Source: Bryobacterales bacterium
GTDB lineage: Bacteria > Acidobacteriota > Terriglobia > Bryobacterales > Bryobacteraceae
Length of the DNA: 64,000 bases
Assembly: GCA_003167495.1 (NCBI GenBank)
Contig: PMSX01000050.1
Location: 24,718-88,717 of the forward strand
Reading direction: 5' to 3'
Position numbers and translations under genes: made by a program. Of the stretch, positions 55,346 to 63,766 are shown in pieces. Position 1 is the first letter of the stretch. Every line of letters starts with the position of its first letter. The notes beneath the pieces are model-generated. The model saw only the letters and a list, made by a program, of their open reading frames with translations, was not told the origin of the DNA and did no database searches.

Positions 55346-55906
55346 TTACTTTTCAACCTGCAAGTTGTTGACGACTTTGAAGACGTTGGCTACGCCGTTC
55401 GCGCGCAAGTTGATGAGGTTCTTATCGCCTTCGTTGGCAACCACTCCCTCTAACGTGACATTTCCGTTCTTTACGATGATGTGAATAGAGGGAAGGGCGC
55501 GATAGCCGTATCTGGTGCTAATCGAAGGGTCGCCATAGATGGCGCGGGCCTCAGCCCTACGAACTTGATCGTCCATCGGCGAGAGAGGAAGAACCTCAAT
55601 CTCGTTGTTGACCTGTGTCACGCCTTCCACATTTTTGACTACTCCTTCGGCGTCACTCTTTAAGGTAGGCCGAACGACGGCGCCGAGCAGAGTCACAGTG
55701 GACCCGTCCACACGGAACGCCAAATCATCGAAAATTGAGTAGTACGGCAACATTACCAACTGATGGCGTACTTCCTGAGCTAGTTTGCTCATACCGGCGC
55801 CACCGGGCACGAAGGCATCGTTATGATCCTTCTGCGGTCCAGCGAGTAAAGAAAGCGGCAAAAGGACAAAGGCCGCGATAGTAGTGGGTTTCAATAAACT
55901 GCGCAT
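55346..55906 (-). CDS. Periplasmic BON-domain protein
   Basis: The 186 residues start with a signal peptide (cleavage near LLAG, residue 22). Two BON domains follow: VRHQLVMLPYYSIFDDLAFRVDGSTVTLLGAVV to VEGVTQVNNEIEVLP, and a second from PSIHIIVKNGNVTLEGVVANEGDKNLINLRA to VFKVVNNLQV. This is the OsmY-type arrangement. BON proteins bind phospholipid surfaces and often respond to envelope stress. It is monocistronic here. Confidence 0.9.
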   Translation of the reverse strand: MRSLLKPTTIAAFVLLPLSLLAGPQKDHNDAFVPGGAGMSKLAQEVRHQLVMLPYYSIFDDLAFRVDGSTVTLLGAVVRPTLKSDAEGVVKNVEGVTQVNNEIEVLPLSPMDDQVRRAEARAIYGDPSISTRYGYRALPSIHIIVKNGNVTLEGVVANEGDKNLINLRANGVANVFKVVNNLQVEK

Positions 55907-55993
55907 TTGAAAATCTTTTCTCCTACTATGTTGGATTCGGAGAACCTGGGGAAGTTACATACCGGCGCGGTGGTAAAACTTCCGGCGAAATGT

Positions 55994-56734
55994 TTACGTT
56001 AGGTTTCGGTGAAACACTTCAAGCATCAACCCCTGGCAAAGGTGGGCGAGCGCGGGGTCGTAACGGTAACCTTCGTCGCGCATGAAGGCGTGTGCGCCAT
56101 TCACTTCCACCCATTGGAAATTGACGCCTGTTTCTTCCAGGCGAGATTTGATGCGGTTACGGCCTTCGAGCGGGACGTGGGGGTCTTGGCGACCCCAGAT
56201 ATGGAGGAGTTCACCTTTAATTTCGACAGCGCGTTCGAGGGAGTTATCTTTCTTGCCTTTACCCAAAGAGCCGGAATGAATGTCAGTGGCGTAGAAACAG
56301 ACAGTAGCCAGCACGCCGGGATTCATGGCGGCGCGAAAGGCCAAGTGACCGCCCAAACAAATGCCCACAGCGCCTAACTTGCCCGTGCAATCGGGGCGTG
56401 ACTTGAGATAGTCGAGTACGGCGCGGGCGTCCGAGTCATAGGAGGAGAGTTCCTTGGCGTACTTATCGTCGTTGCCTTTATCGGCGCCGGCTTGATCGTA
56501 CGGGAGCACCGCGCCGGAAGGTTCGAGTTCGTGATAGACCTCGGGAACGGCGACCAGGTAACCGTGGCCGGCAAGAAAAGCGGCAGTGCGGCGGATAGGT
56601 CCGGTGATCTGAAAAATCTCTGAGAACAGAACGATGCCGGGATAACGGCCCTCCGCCGCTGGGCGGAAAAGGCAGGTGCGCATGAGGCCCGTGGGCGTGG
56701 GGATTTCTTCGACGAGATCGTCCTTGATGATCAT
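55994..56734 (-). CDS. Dienelactone hydrolase family protein
   Basis: The start is ATG 56734 (MIIKDDLVEEIPTPTG); the 42 upstream codons overlap the next gene and are shadow. The 246 residues have the DLH Cys nucleophile in GICLGGHLAF, the Asp near WGRQDPHVP, and His in NGAHAFMRDEGYRYDP. DLH hydrolyses dienelactones in chlorocatechol degradation, but many homologues act on other esters. An intradiol dioxygenase is encoded nearby, which would fit catechol breakdown, although the two lie on opposite strands and only the dioxygenase has an export signal. Confidence 0.9.
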   Translation of the reverse strand: MIIKDDLVEEIPTPTGLMRTCLFRPAAEGRYPGIVLFSEIFQITGPIRRTAAFLAGHGYLVAVPEVYHELEPSGAVLPYDQAGADKGNDDKYAKELSSYDSDARAVLDYLKSRPDCTGKLGAVGICLGGHLAFRAAMNPGVLATVCFYATDIHSGSLGKGKKDNSLERAVEIKGELLHIWGRQDPHVPLEGRNRIKSRLEETGVNFQWVEVNGAHAFMRDEGYRYDPALAHLCQGLMLEVFHRNLT

Positions 56735-56754
56735 GGAGGTGGTTCGTTTCTGAT

Positions 56755-57621
56755 TTATGGCTGTTGCGCGCGCGGGGCTTCTTCGAAGGCGACTAAGCCT
56801 TTGCCATTTGACAAATTCTTTTTCTTGCAGCGGACAACCTGCCCTGGAACGAACTCCCAATTCTCGTCGGAGGGCATTTCATCGACGATGACGTAGAAAT
56901 CGCGGCCCAGATGTTGGGCGCGCACGGTGCGTAAAACGTTCATGCCTTCGCCGAGCATGGTGACATAGATGTTGACTTCTTTGCCGGTAAGGGCGGGCAG
57001 AATGGGAGCGGCCAGTGGGACGGGCGCGGCAGCGGGAACGGGCGCCGTGGGGGCAGAGGGCGCAGCGACCGGGGCGGGAGCGGCGTAGACAGGCTCTGGT
57101 TCGACCTCTGGTTCAACGGCTGGCGGCGGTGGAGGTGGAGGCGCGGAAACGATCACTGGGGCAGGAGTGAATGGCCGCGTTTCATATGTCGGCCTCGGCC
57201 CGGCGGGTTGGGGTGGGGGAGCGACGGGCTGGGGCTGAGTATAGCCGCTAAAGCTCACGGGTTGCAGTTGGGGCTGAGGCTGGCCGGATTCCGAATGGGA
57301 TCGATCAACAAACCAGAACATGGTGCTCGCGGCAAGCCAGAATAGCGGTGGGAGAACGTCCTGCCCGCTGAAAAACACTAATGGGCCGAACAGGCTTTTT
57401 AGCGCGTAAGAACAAGTGCAAAGCAACGCCAAGCCGCAGATTAAAGCGAAGGCGAAGCTCTGGGTGCTAGTGCGGGTATTGTCTTGCCCGAAAGCGAATA
57501 TTGCGACGAGCAGTGTCAACCCAGCCACGCTGGTGAGAATGTTTTGCGTCTCGTGCAGAATTACCAGTCCGGCGATGAGCGCCACCACCAGAGTGGATAA
57601 ATTCACACGTGAGGTTGCCAT
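56755..57621 (-). CDS. Membrane protein with a Pro-rich linker and C-terminal domain, unknown function
   Basis: Starting at ATG 57621, the protein has 288 residues. Four hydrophobic helices fill the first 110 residues. Then comes a linker of about 100 residues rich in Pro and Ala (APVIVSAPPPPPPPAVEPE, repeated APVP units). A compact C-terminal domain (KEVNIYVTMLGEGMNVLRTV to VRCKKKNLSNGKGLVAFEE) ends the chain. I do not recognise the C-terminal domain. The dienelactone hydrolase start lies 20 bp downstream, so the pair may be cotranscribed. Confidence 0.7.
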   Translation of the reverse strand: MATSRVNLSTLVVALIAGLVILHETQNILTSVAGLTLLVAIFAFGQDNTRTSTQSFAFALICGLALLCTCSYALKSLFGPLVFFSGQDVLPPLFWLAASTMFWFVDRSHSESGQPQPQLQPVSFSGYTQPQPVAPPPQPAGPRPTYETRPFTPAPVIVSAPPPPPPPAVEPEVEPEPVYAAPAPVAAPSAPTAPVPAAAPVPLAAPILPALTGKEVNIYVTMLGEGMNVLRTVRAQHLGRDFYVIVDEMPSDENWEFVPGQVVRCKKKNLSNGKGLVAFEEAPRAQQP

Positions 57622-57728
57622 TTGTGTTTCCAAGTCAGTCTCTCTAATCTACGAAATCCGGTTTCAGCCCGAGTAAGGAAAGACGTTCTAGCGGGCCGGT
57701 TTGGTTTCAGAGTGCGATTCTGGAAGGC

Positions 57729-58097
57729 ATGCCTCAACCAATTCTGATTGCCAAAGCCACCCGCATTACGGCGGCGGGAAACAAGCCTAAATTGATTGAC
57801 GAATACATTGGACGAGTGAACTCCGCGACAACAGCGGCCAGCGTGGCGCACATGCGGAGCCCGTCAGGCTGGGAAGAACCGGGGCAAACGCCGGAATTCG
57901 ACGAATTTACTGTTGTTCTGAAAGGCATGTTGCGAGTGGAATACGACGGCGGCGCTTTGGACGTGCGCGCCGGGCAAGCCGTCGTTGCGAATAAGGGCGA
58001 ATGGGTGCGCTACAGCACACCCGAGGCGGAGGGGGCGGAATATATTGCGGTGTGTTTGCCGGCGTTCTCAATAGATACGGTCCATCGCGACCAATGA
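57729..58097 (+). CDS. Cytosolic cupin-domain protein
   Basis: The 122 residues contain a single cupin with EFDEFTVVLKGMLRVEYDGGALDVRAGQAVVANKGEWVRYSTPE as the core. The usual first-motif His residues are replaced (TPEFDEF), so metal binding may be altered. It resembles the ethanolamine-utilisation EutQ-type or small stress cupins. No signal peptide is seen. It precedes ppiD by about 100 bp. Confidence 0.78.
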   Translation: MPQPILIAKATRITAAGNKPKLIDEYIGRVNSATTAASVAHMRSPSGWEEPGQTPEFDEFTVVLKGMLRVEYDGGALDVRAGQAVVANKGEWVRYSTPEAEGAEYIAVCLPAFSIDTVHRDQ

Positions 58098-58198
58098 GGC
58101 AGCAGATCGCTATAATGAGTATTTGGGGCGTTCGGGTTGCCGTCAGGCGCCAATTGAGTACACCAAAGAGACCCAAGCAGGAGATTCCTTAGTAAGCC

Positions 58199-60130
58199 AT
58201 GTTTGATCTGTTTCGCAGCCGCGAGAAAAGTGTGAAGATTTTGTTGGGCGTCATGCTGCTCCTGGTAGCTGCGTCGATGTTGATTTACCTGATTCCGGGC
58301 GGCATTGGCAGCACCGGCGTTACAGGCGGCGATAGCGTGATTGCGGCCGTGGGAAGCGAAAACATCACGAACCAGGACGTGCAGCGGAGCCTGGCGAGAG
58401 TGATGCAGGGACAAGCGAATCTGCCTAAAGGGTTGCTGGCGATGTACATTCCCAGGATTGTAGAGCAGCTGGTGGAGCAGAAAGCCATGGCCTATAAGGC
58501 CAAAGAGATGGGCTTGACGATCTCGGACACTGAGCTGGGTGATTCGATTGAAGCGGGATTTGCGCCACAGATGGGCGGCACCTTCGATAAAGATCAATAC
58601 GAAAGGTTTTTGGCGCAGCAAGGAATGACGCCGGCGACTTTTGAGAAGGAAGAACGGGATTCGATGCTGGCTTCGCGGCTAGACCAGATGGAACGGCAAG
58701 CGTTGGTGGTGTCGGACGCCGATGCGCGGGCGGAGTATCAGCGGAAGAATTTGAAAGTGGGTTTGCAATATGTGGCCATCGAGAAAAGCGCCTTTGTGTC
58801 GAAAGTGAGCAACGATCCAGCCGCGGTCAAAGCTTTCTTCGATAAGAACCGCCACCTGTTCCAAATTCCTGAAAAGCGCAGTTTCGATCTGGTTGCGGGA
58901 TCGGCGGCCGATTACATGCAAACCGCGCAGGTGCCCGAAGCGGAATTGCAGAAAAATTATCAAGAGGAGATCGACAGCTTCCGGACTCCCGAGCGGGTGC
59001 GCGTCCGGCATATTTTAATCAAGACGCAAGGCAAGCCGAAAGAGGAAGCGGCAGCATTGCGCGCGAAGGCTGAGCAGATCTTGAAGCAGCTGCAAGCGGG
59101 CGGCGATTTCGGCGAGATAGCGAAAAAGAATTCCGAAGATCCTGGGTCGGCTGTAAAAGGCGGCGAGTTGGGTTGGGTAACGCACGGCCAGATGGTGCCA
59201 AATTTTGAGAAGGCATGTTTCTCGCTCAAGCCGGGCGAGTTGAGCGGCATTGTGGATACCGAATACGGTTATCACATTGTTCAAGTGGAAGAGAGACAGG
59301 AAGCCCACACCCAGACATTTGAGGAAGCGCGGCCGCAGTTGCTGCTGGAAGCGAAGAAACAAGTCGCAGCGGACATGTTGCGGAAAAATATGGATGCCGC
59401 GCATGCGGAGGTTTTACGCAACCCGTCACAGGCTGCGGCGATTGCCGCGAAGTACGGCCTCAAGTACATCAAACAAGAGAACGTTGCGAACAACATGCCA
59501 CTGCCGGAGATGCCCAACGAGGCTGACTTGGCGAATGCGATCCGGACTGCCGCCAAAGGCGCCGTCACTGACATTTACACCAATGACAAGGACGCTAAGG
59601 CTGGGTTCGCGGTGGTTTTGAATATCTTTCCGTCGCGGACCGCCGACTTCAACGAAGTGCAAAGTGAAGTGACGCAAAAGTATGTGACGAGCGAGGCCGA
59701 CAGGCTGGCCCAAAATGCCGCAAAAGAGGCGGCGGACAGCGCGCGCAAAGGGGAGAGCCTGGAAGCGATCGCCAAACGTTATGGAACGACCGTGAAGACT
59801 GCCGCACCTTTTACGATTGATGGGGCCGCAGAGGGGATCGGCTCCGGTACGCAGTTGGCGGCGGCATTTAAGGGCAACGTGGGGGACATTATCGGGCCAG
59901 TGTTGACGGGCACAGGGCAGTTTGTTTGCAAAGTCTCCGAAAAGATTCCCGCCGACATGAATCAATATGCGGCCAACAAATCGGCAATCGTGCAGGGACT
60001 GGAACAGACGAAGCTACAGGTGCAGCAGCCATTGTTCCGCGATAGCGTGGTGAACGATTTGAAACGCCGCGGCAAAATCAAACTGAACGATGCCGCCATC
60101 AGCCACTTGATTGAACACTTCGAAGGATAA
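58199..60130 (+). CDS. ppiD: Membrane-anchored peptidyl-prolyl isomerase, PpiD/SurA type
   Basis: The 643 residues begin with a short cytoplasmic tail and one membrane helix (KILLGVMLLLVAASMLIYLIP), as in PpiD. A SurA-type N-terminal chaperone domain follows (VGSENITNQDVQRSLARVM). A parvulin domain near 268-360 contains VRVRHILIKTQGKPKEEA, FGEIAKKNSEDPGSAVKGGELGW and EYGYHIVQVEE. A second partial parvulin-like repeat may follow. It assists folding of proteins leaving the Sec translocon. The start follows AGGAGA, and dedA is 9 bp downstream. Confidence 0.93.
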   Translation: MFDLFRSREKSVKILLGVMLLLVAASMLIYLIPGGIGSTGVTGGDSVIAAVGSENITNQDVQRSLARVMQGQANLPKGLLAMYIPRIVEQLVEQKAMAYKAKEMGLTISDTELGDSIEAGFAPQMGGTFDKDQYERFLAQQGMTPATFEKEERDSMLASRLDQMERQALVVSDADARAEYQRKNLKVGLQYVAIEKSAFVSKVSNDPAAVKAFFDKNRHLFQIPEKRSFDLVAGSAADYMQTAQVPEAELQKNYQEEIDSFRTPERVRVRHILIKTQGKPKEEAAALRAKAEQILKQLQAGGDFGEIAKKNSEDPGSAVKGGELGWVTHGQMVPNFEKACFSLKPGELSGIVDTEYGYHIVQVEERQEAHTQTFEEARPQLLLEAKKQVAADMLRKNMDAAHAEVLRNPSQAAAIAAKYGLKYIKQENVANNMPLPEMPNEADLANAIRTAAKGAVTDIYTNDKDAKAGFAVVLNIFPSRTADFNEVQSEVTQKYVTSEADRLAQNAAKEAADSARKGESLEAIAKRYGTTVKTAAPFTIDGAAEGIGSGTQLAAAFKGNVGDIIGPVLTGTGQFVCKVSEKIPADMNQYAANKSAIVQGLEQTKLQVQQPLFRDSVVNDLKRRGKIKLNDAAISHLIEHFEG

Positions 60131-60139
60131 GAGAACCAT

Positions 60140-60796
60140 TTGCTCATTCAGGCTTTGCACTTCCTCCGCAGTCTTACCGATCCACAGCAACTCATTAGCC
60201 TCCTGTCAACGGGGCTGAGCGGCTGGATCGGTTATGCCGCGCTTTTTCTGATTGTGTTCGCCGAAAGCGGCTTGCTGGTGGGCTTTTTTCTACCGGGCGA
60301 TTCGCTGCTCTTCACTGTGGGCGTGGTGGCGGGCGCGGGCAAATTGCCGATTGGCGCGACGATTGCCATGCTGGCGGCGGCTTCCATTCTGGGCGACGGT
60401 TCTGGTTTCTTATTGGGCGGCACCTTGGGTTACGCGCTGTTTAAGAACGGCAAATCGCGCATCTTCCGGCAGGAATATTTAGATCGAACGCACGAGTTCT
60501 ATGAACGGCACGGCGGTAAAACGATCATCTATGCAAAGTTTGTGCCCATTATCCGGACGTTTGCGGCTTTTATAGCGGGTGTAGGCAAGATGAACTACAC
60601 GCGCTTTTTGACGTTCAACGTTGTGGGCGCGATTGGCTGGGTCACGTCGATGATTTTGCTGGGGTACTGGTTGGGAAGCGTCCCGGTGGTGCAGCGGAAC
60701 TTCGAAAAGTTGGTGTTAGGGATCATCGTCGTTTCGCTGATTCCCCCCGTTATGCAGATTTTGAAGGGCTCGAAGAAGGCAGCGCCGGTTGTTTAG
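60140..60796 (+). CDS. DedA family membrane protein
   Basis: The 218 residues (TTG start, 9 bp after ppiD) carry DedA signatures: FAESGLLVGFFLPGDSLLFTVG, a re-entrant region, and YAKFVPIIRTFAAFIAGVGKMNY with FLTFNVVGAIGWV. DedA proteins include undecaprenyl-phosphate and phospholipid flippases or translocases. The RT in PIIRTF matches the essential Arg of the family. It is probably cotranscribed with ppiD, and both act at the membrane. Confidence 0.93.
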   Translation: MLIQALHFLRSLTDPQQLISLLSTGLSGWIGYAALFLIVFAESGLLVGFFLPGDSLLFTVGVVAGAGKLPIGATIAMLAAASILGDGSGFLLGGTLGYALFKNGKSRIFRQEYLDRTHEFYERHGGKTIIYAKFVPIIRTFAAFIAGVGKMNYTRFLTFNVVGAIGWVTSMILLGYWLGSVPVVQRNFEKLVLGIIVVSLIPPVMQILKGSKKAAPVV

Positions 60797-60855
60797 ATGC
60801 GCGGTCCGCCATCGAGCTGGACCGCGATTGGCGGCATAACGGCAAAAAAAGATCA

Positions 60856-60908
60856 TTGACTTTTCGTGCGGCCAGCGTTACTATCTGTAGTGTTACACTT
60901 GGTAACAC
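60856..60908 (+). promoter_or_regulatory. Promoter and operator of the BlaI-type repressor gene
   Basis: TTGACT (60856-60861), a 17-base spacer and TACTAT (60879-60884) form a good sigma-70-type promoter. Just downstream, where transcription would start, lies GTGTTAC (60890-60896), a 5-base spacer and GTAACAC (60902-60908), a perfect palindrome. BlaI repressors bind TGTA/TACA-type palindromes, so this is inferred to be an autoregulatory operator. Confidence 0.72.
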
Positions 60909-60915
60909 ACCAGGA

Positions 60916-61332
60916 ATGCCGCCTAAATCATCCCTTTCCTTTCTCGAAGAACAAATCATGAACGTCATCTGGCTGCGCGGCAAAGCGACAGCGGCAGATG
61001 TACAGACAGGACTCCTTCCGCAGCGAAACCTGAGCGATTCAGCCATTCGCACAATTTTGGGCCGCCTTGAAGAAAAGGGCTATCTCGATCATGAAGTAGA
61101 CGGCAGAACGTTCGTGTATCGCAGCCTTGAACCACCCACCAGCTTGGCCGTTCGCGCCGTGAAGCAGATCGTCGATCGCTTTTGTCAGGGTTCAGTTGAA
61201 TCCCTGCTGGCGGGCATGGTGGATAGCGAGATTGTCGATTCCGCGGAGTTGCAGCGAATTGTAGACCGGCTCGCCGCGCAAGCTCCATCCAACCCAAACA
61301 AGCTGCCGAAAAGAAAGGAACGCAAGAAGTGA
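60916..61332 (+). CDS. blaI: BlaI/MecI family transcriptional repressor
   Basis: The start is ATG 60916, eight bases after the operator palindrome; the ORF track start lies inside the promoter. The 138 residues show the winged helix of BlaI: LSFLEEQIMNVIWLRGKATAADVQ, LSDSAIRTILGRLEEKGYLDHEVDGRTFVYR, followed by the C-terminal dimerisation helices. BlaI represses target genes until cleaved by a BlaR1-type sensor protease. The expected partner gene overlaps its stop codon (GTGA) but is broken, so release from repression needs another protease or does not occur. Confidence 0.93.
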   Translation: MPPKSSLSFLEEQIMNVIWLRGKATAADVQTGLLPQRNLSDSAIRTILGRLEEKGYLDHEVDGRTFVYRSLEPPTSLAVRAVKQIVDRFCQGSVESLLAGMVDSEIVDSAELQRIVDRLAAQAPSNPNKLPKRKERKK

Positions 61333-61489
61333 GCTCTCCATTTTGTTGCCTGCCTCCTGGAGGCTTTGGCCGCGAGACAAACTGAGTGCGGTTTTTAATC
61401 CACGAGATGGCGCACGTCGCAGTGACCCGGCAACAGCGTTCTTCGCATCGCTGGCTCTGTGCTTTTTCTGGATGCATCCGCTTGTGTAG
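61329..61489 (+). pseudogene. Fragment of a BlaR1-like M56 metallopeptidase
   Basis: Just after blaI, one frame reads ILLPASWRLWPRDKLSAVF, the segment before the active site in M56 peptidases. A second frame reads IHEMAHVAV, the HExxH zinc motif. The first frame resumes with FFASLALCFFWMHPLV and stops at 61489. The N-terminal membrane helices and everything downstream are missing. The GTG at 61329 overlapping the blaI stop is probably the ancestral start. Confidence 0.7.
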
Positions 61490-61794
61490 CCGAGCTCAAG
61501 CTAGGCCATAACCAGATGCTGATAACTCCGGATACTAAGCGCAAATTGCGCACCGAAATAGAAACTTTGACTGATCCTGCCCTTCTCAGCCAGGTCGGAA
61601 CTCGATTTGTTCAGCTTGTCAGTGATAAAGAGATTCAAATAGGTCTAGATTTCATCCGGCGAGCCATCGACTCTAACCCAGGCAACCCAACGTGGACGGA
61701 AGCCCTGGAATCGGCGCAAGCCGAGCCTATTCGACGCCACAACTACCGGAATGGGAACAGACCAAGCGAAGGGACGGCGACCGAGCGCCCCTGA
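61459..61794 (+). CDS. Small ORF of uncertain status downstream of the BlaR1 remnant
   Basis: The 111-codon frame starts inside the M56 remnant. From about residue 20 it has helical, protein-like sequence (LTDPALLSQVGTRFVQLVSDKEIQIGLDFIRRAIDSNPGNPTW) that resembles the end of a TPR-type protein. It may be the C-terminal scrap of a gene fused to the remnant by deletion rather than a functional gene. ATG 61516 is a possible internal start. No function is proposed. Confidence 0.4.
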   Translation: MLFLDASACVAELKLGHNQMLITPDTKRKLRTEIETLTDPALLSQVGTRFVQLVSDKEIQIGLDFIRRAIDSNPGNPTWTEALESAQAEPIRRHNYRNGNRPSEGTATERP

Positions 61795-61840
61795 CCTTGC
61801 TAACTCCCATAAGCCTCTATCCTCTTTTCAGCAACCCAGA

Positions 61841-62614
61841 ATGAAACGCGGCTCCTTGGACCTACGTCTACCCACTTCCATGCGTCTACTCATGTACACC
61901 GCCTTGAGTGCACTTTACGCGGCGCAACCCGCTAGCGAACCACTTCTCAGAATTCCGCCCGTAAGAACCTCTATTAATGTCGAAAACCAACCAATCGAAA
62001 TCACCGCGTGGGGAACGGTATTCGCCACTCCGGCGCATTCGTTGCGCTTGGAAACGACGCTCGATCTAGGAAATTTTCAAGACAATCTCACACCTATCAT
62101 GCGCGCGAAACTAAACGAGTCTGACAAGTGTGGAACGCGCATGTCCGTAGATCGGGCAGTACTCACGGCGACCGCGCCCTCCTCCGTGCTAACGGCGAAT
62201 CTGCATTACGAGCGCTACGGCTGCGTTAAAGCGCTTGGAAAGCAAATCGTGAAGAGACTCGTGGGCGGCAATGCCGTGGTGACAGTCAACCTCACGCCGT
62301 CGGTTGACCAGAATCACATCACGCTCACTGCCAAAGTTTTGAAGATCGATGCCGACGGCTCGCTCGGCGAAGTGCTGCGCTCCGGCTCTGTTGGCGAATC
62401 GATACGCAAGAAAGCGGCAGAAAGCATCGAGTCGGCCGTTCGGAAAGCTGCGAATCCGAAAGCGACACTGCCACCCGCTCTGGAAGAAGCCGCCACCATT
62501 CAAACGGTTCAATTCGCCGACGACGGCAGAGGCCGGCTCTGGCTCAATTTAATGGCCGATGTGCACCTCTCGCCGGAGCAATTGCAGGATCTTCAAAAGC
62601 GGCTGCCTCACTGA
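61841..62614 (+). CDS. Secreted protein of unknown function
   Basis: I place the start at ATG 61841, though 61880 is possible; the ORF track start at 61751 overlaps the previous ORF. The 257 residues begin with a hydrophobic signal (MRLLMYTALSALYAAQPAS). The rest is soluble, with many beta strands, two cysteines (DKCGTRM and YGCVKAL) that could form a disulfide, and a late helical part (VGESIRKKAAESIESAVRKAAN). I do not recognise the family. It is probably periplasmic. Confidence 0.7.
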   Translation: MKRGSLDLRLPTSMRLLMYTALSALYAAQPASEPLLRIPPVRTSINVENQPIEITAWGTVFATPAHSLRLETTLDLGNFQDNLTPIMRAKLNESDKCGTRMSVDRAVLTATAPSSVLTANLHYERYGCVKALGKQIVKRLVGGNAVVTVNLTPSVDQNHITLTAKVLKIDADGSLGEVLRSGSVGESIRKKAAESIESAVRKAANPKATLPPALEEAATIQTVQFADDGRGRLWLNLMADVHLSPEQLQDLQKRLPH

Positions 62615-62985
62615 GAATTTCTGATCCGCAGTCGCTGGCCGAGTTCTTCTTGATTTTCCACGAACCAAACATGCTCGCCACGGTTGGATTCTATGACGAA
62701 GTCTCGCAGCGCGTTGCTCTCATCGACGTATCGGGAAATGTCTCCGACGATGGCAACCCGCATACCGTACATCAAGAATCTCTGAATAACTTCGCCGGCG
62801 ATGCGCGTGCTCAGACGAAAAAAGTCATCACCCAGCCGCGTGGTGGGGATCGCAACCAAGCTCGCGCGATGCGGCGACGCCTCTGCAATAATGTCGACCG
62901 CATCACGATCGCTGCCTAACTGCTTCCCACCTGCTTCGCATTCCATAACGCGGACGCCATGAAGGTCATAAGATTTGGCGGGCAT
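62608..62985 (-). CDS. DUF4180-family protein
   Basis: The start is ATG 62985, which leaves a 26-bp gap to the divergent gene at 63012; the longer ORF would overlap it. The 125 residues match the DUF4180 pattern: DAVDIIAEASPHRASLVAIPTTRLGDDFFRLSTRIAGEVIQRFLMYGMRVAIVGDIS and a late ESNRGEHVWFVENQEELGQRL. Members are small cytosolic proteins of unknown function that are common next to stress or regulatory genes. Confidence 0.85.
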   Translation of the reverse strand: MPAKSYDLHGVRVMECEAGGKQLGSDRDAVDIIAEASPHRASLVAIPTTRLGDDFFRLSTRIAGEVIQRFLMYGMRVAIVGDISRYVDESNALRDFVIESNRGEHVWFVENQEELGQRLRIRNSQ

Positions 62986-63011
62986 AGACAGGAAAAGTAT
63001 ATGATGCGCAG

Positions 63012-63362
63012 ATGAAGAAATATCTTGTCTTATATCATTCCGAAGCCGCCTTAAGCGGCGTCTCAACCGCTGAAATGTTTGCGCAGACCACACCCGAGCA
63101 ACTGGCTGCCGGTATGGCCGCTTGGCGAGCGTGGCAAGAAAAGTGCAGCAGCGCGCTCACCGACGCGGGCGCGCCCGTTGACAAATCAACCACAGTGGCG
63201 GGAGGATCAACGGCTCCGAGCAAGACCAGCATTACTGGCTACACCCTTCTGCAAGCCAATTCCATAGAAGACGCGGTGGCTCTCATGAAAGATCACCCCC
63301 ATTTCCGCGCGCCCAGCGCCTCTGTGCAGGTTCTCGAATGCGTTTCGCTACCGGGAATGTAA
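63012..63362 (+). CDS. YCII-related (dimeric alpha/beta barrel) protein
   Basis: The 116 residues start with MKKYLVLYHSEA and end SIEDAVALMKDHPHFRAPSASVQVLECVSLPG, the fold of YCII-like proteins. The first strand and the central helix (EQLAAGMAAWRAWQEKC) fit this family, which includes small enzymes and extracytoplasmic-function sigma-factor neighbours. No sigma factor is seen here. Function is unknown; it is probably a cytosolic dimer. Confidence 0.83.
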   Translation: MKKYLVLYHSEAALSGVSTAEMFAQTTPEQLAAGMAAWRAWQEKCSSALTDAGAPVDKSTTVAGGSTAPSKTSITGYTLLQANSIEDAVALMKDHPHFRAPSASVQVLECVSLPGM

Positions 63363-63382
63363 ACCTTCGTGAAATCGCGGCC

Positions 63383-63766
63383 ATGCGAGCGCAATACCAT
63401 TTTCGAAAGTCTCCGCAGGGTCTCTGTGCGTGGAATGTTCATCGTCTTGTTGAGCTCTCTCGCAGTCTGGTTCGCGAACGCGTACCGCTCTCAGCCATTC
63501 GTGAGCTGGACGAGCCCTACTGGGCAAATGAGAGGACTCAACAACTTACTTGCCGCGAAATAGTCGGGCATGCACGTCTGATTCTCGATTGTGATCTCGT
63601 CTTCCCGGTCATTCTTTCCAGTGACGGCGGGGTAATGGACGGAATGCATCGTGTTTGCAAAGCGCTCTTGCACGGCCTTGGCGACATCGAGGCTGTACGC
63701 TTTGTGAACGATCCCGAGCCCGACTATATTGGAGTTCATCCCGACGATCTGCCGTATTCGGATTGA
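63383..63766 (+). CDS. Conserved uncharacterised protein, ParB/sulfiredoxin-like core
   Basis: Starting at ATG 63383 the protein has 127 residues; the longer frame from 63338 would overlap the YCII gene by 25 bp. The core VFPVILSSDGGVMDGMHRVCKALLHG resembles the ParB/sulfiredoxin nucleotide-binding motif, in which DGxHR contacts phosphate. It ends DPEPDYIGVHPDDLPY. I recall similar small proteins in many genomes without a known role. The link to ParB is structural inference only. Confidence 0.72.
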   Translation: MRAQYHFRKSPQGLCAWNVHRLVELSRSLVRERVPLSAIRELDEPYWANERTQQLTCREIVGHARLILDCDLVFPVILSSDGGVMDGMHRVCKALLHGLGDIEAVRFVNDPEPDYIGVHPDDLPYSD

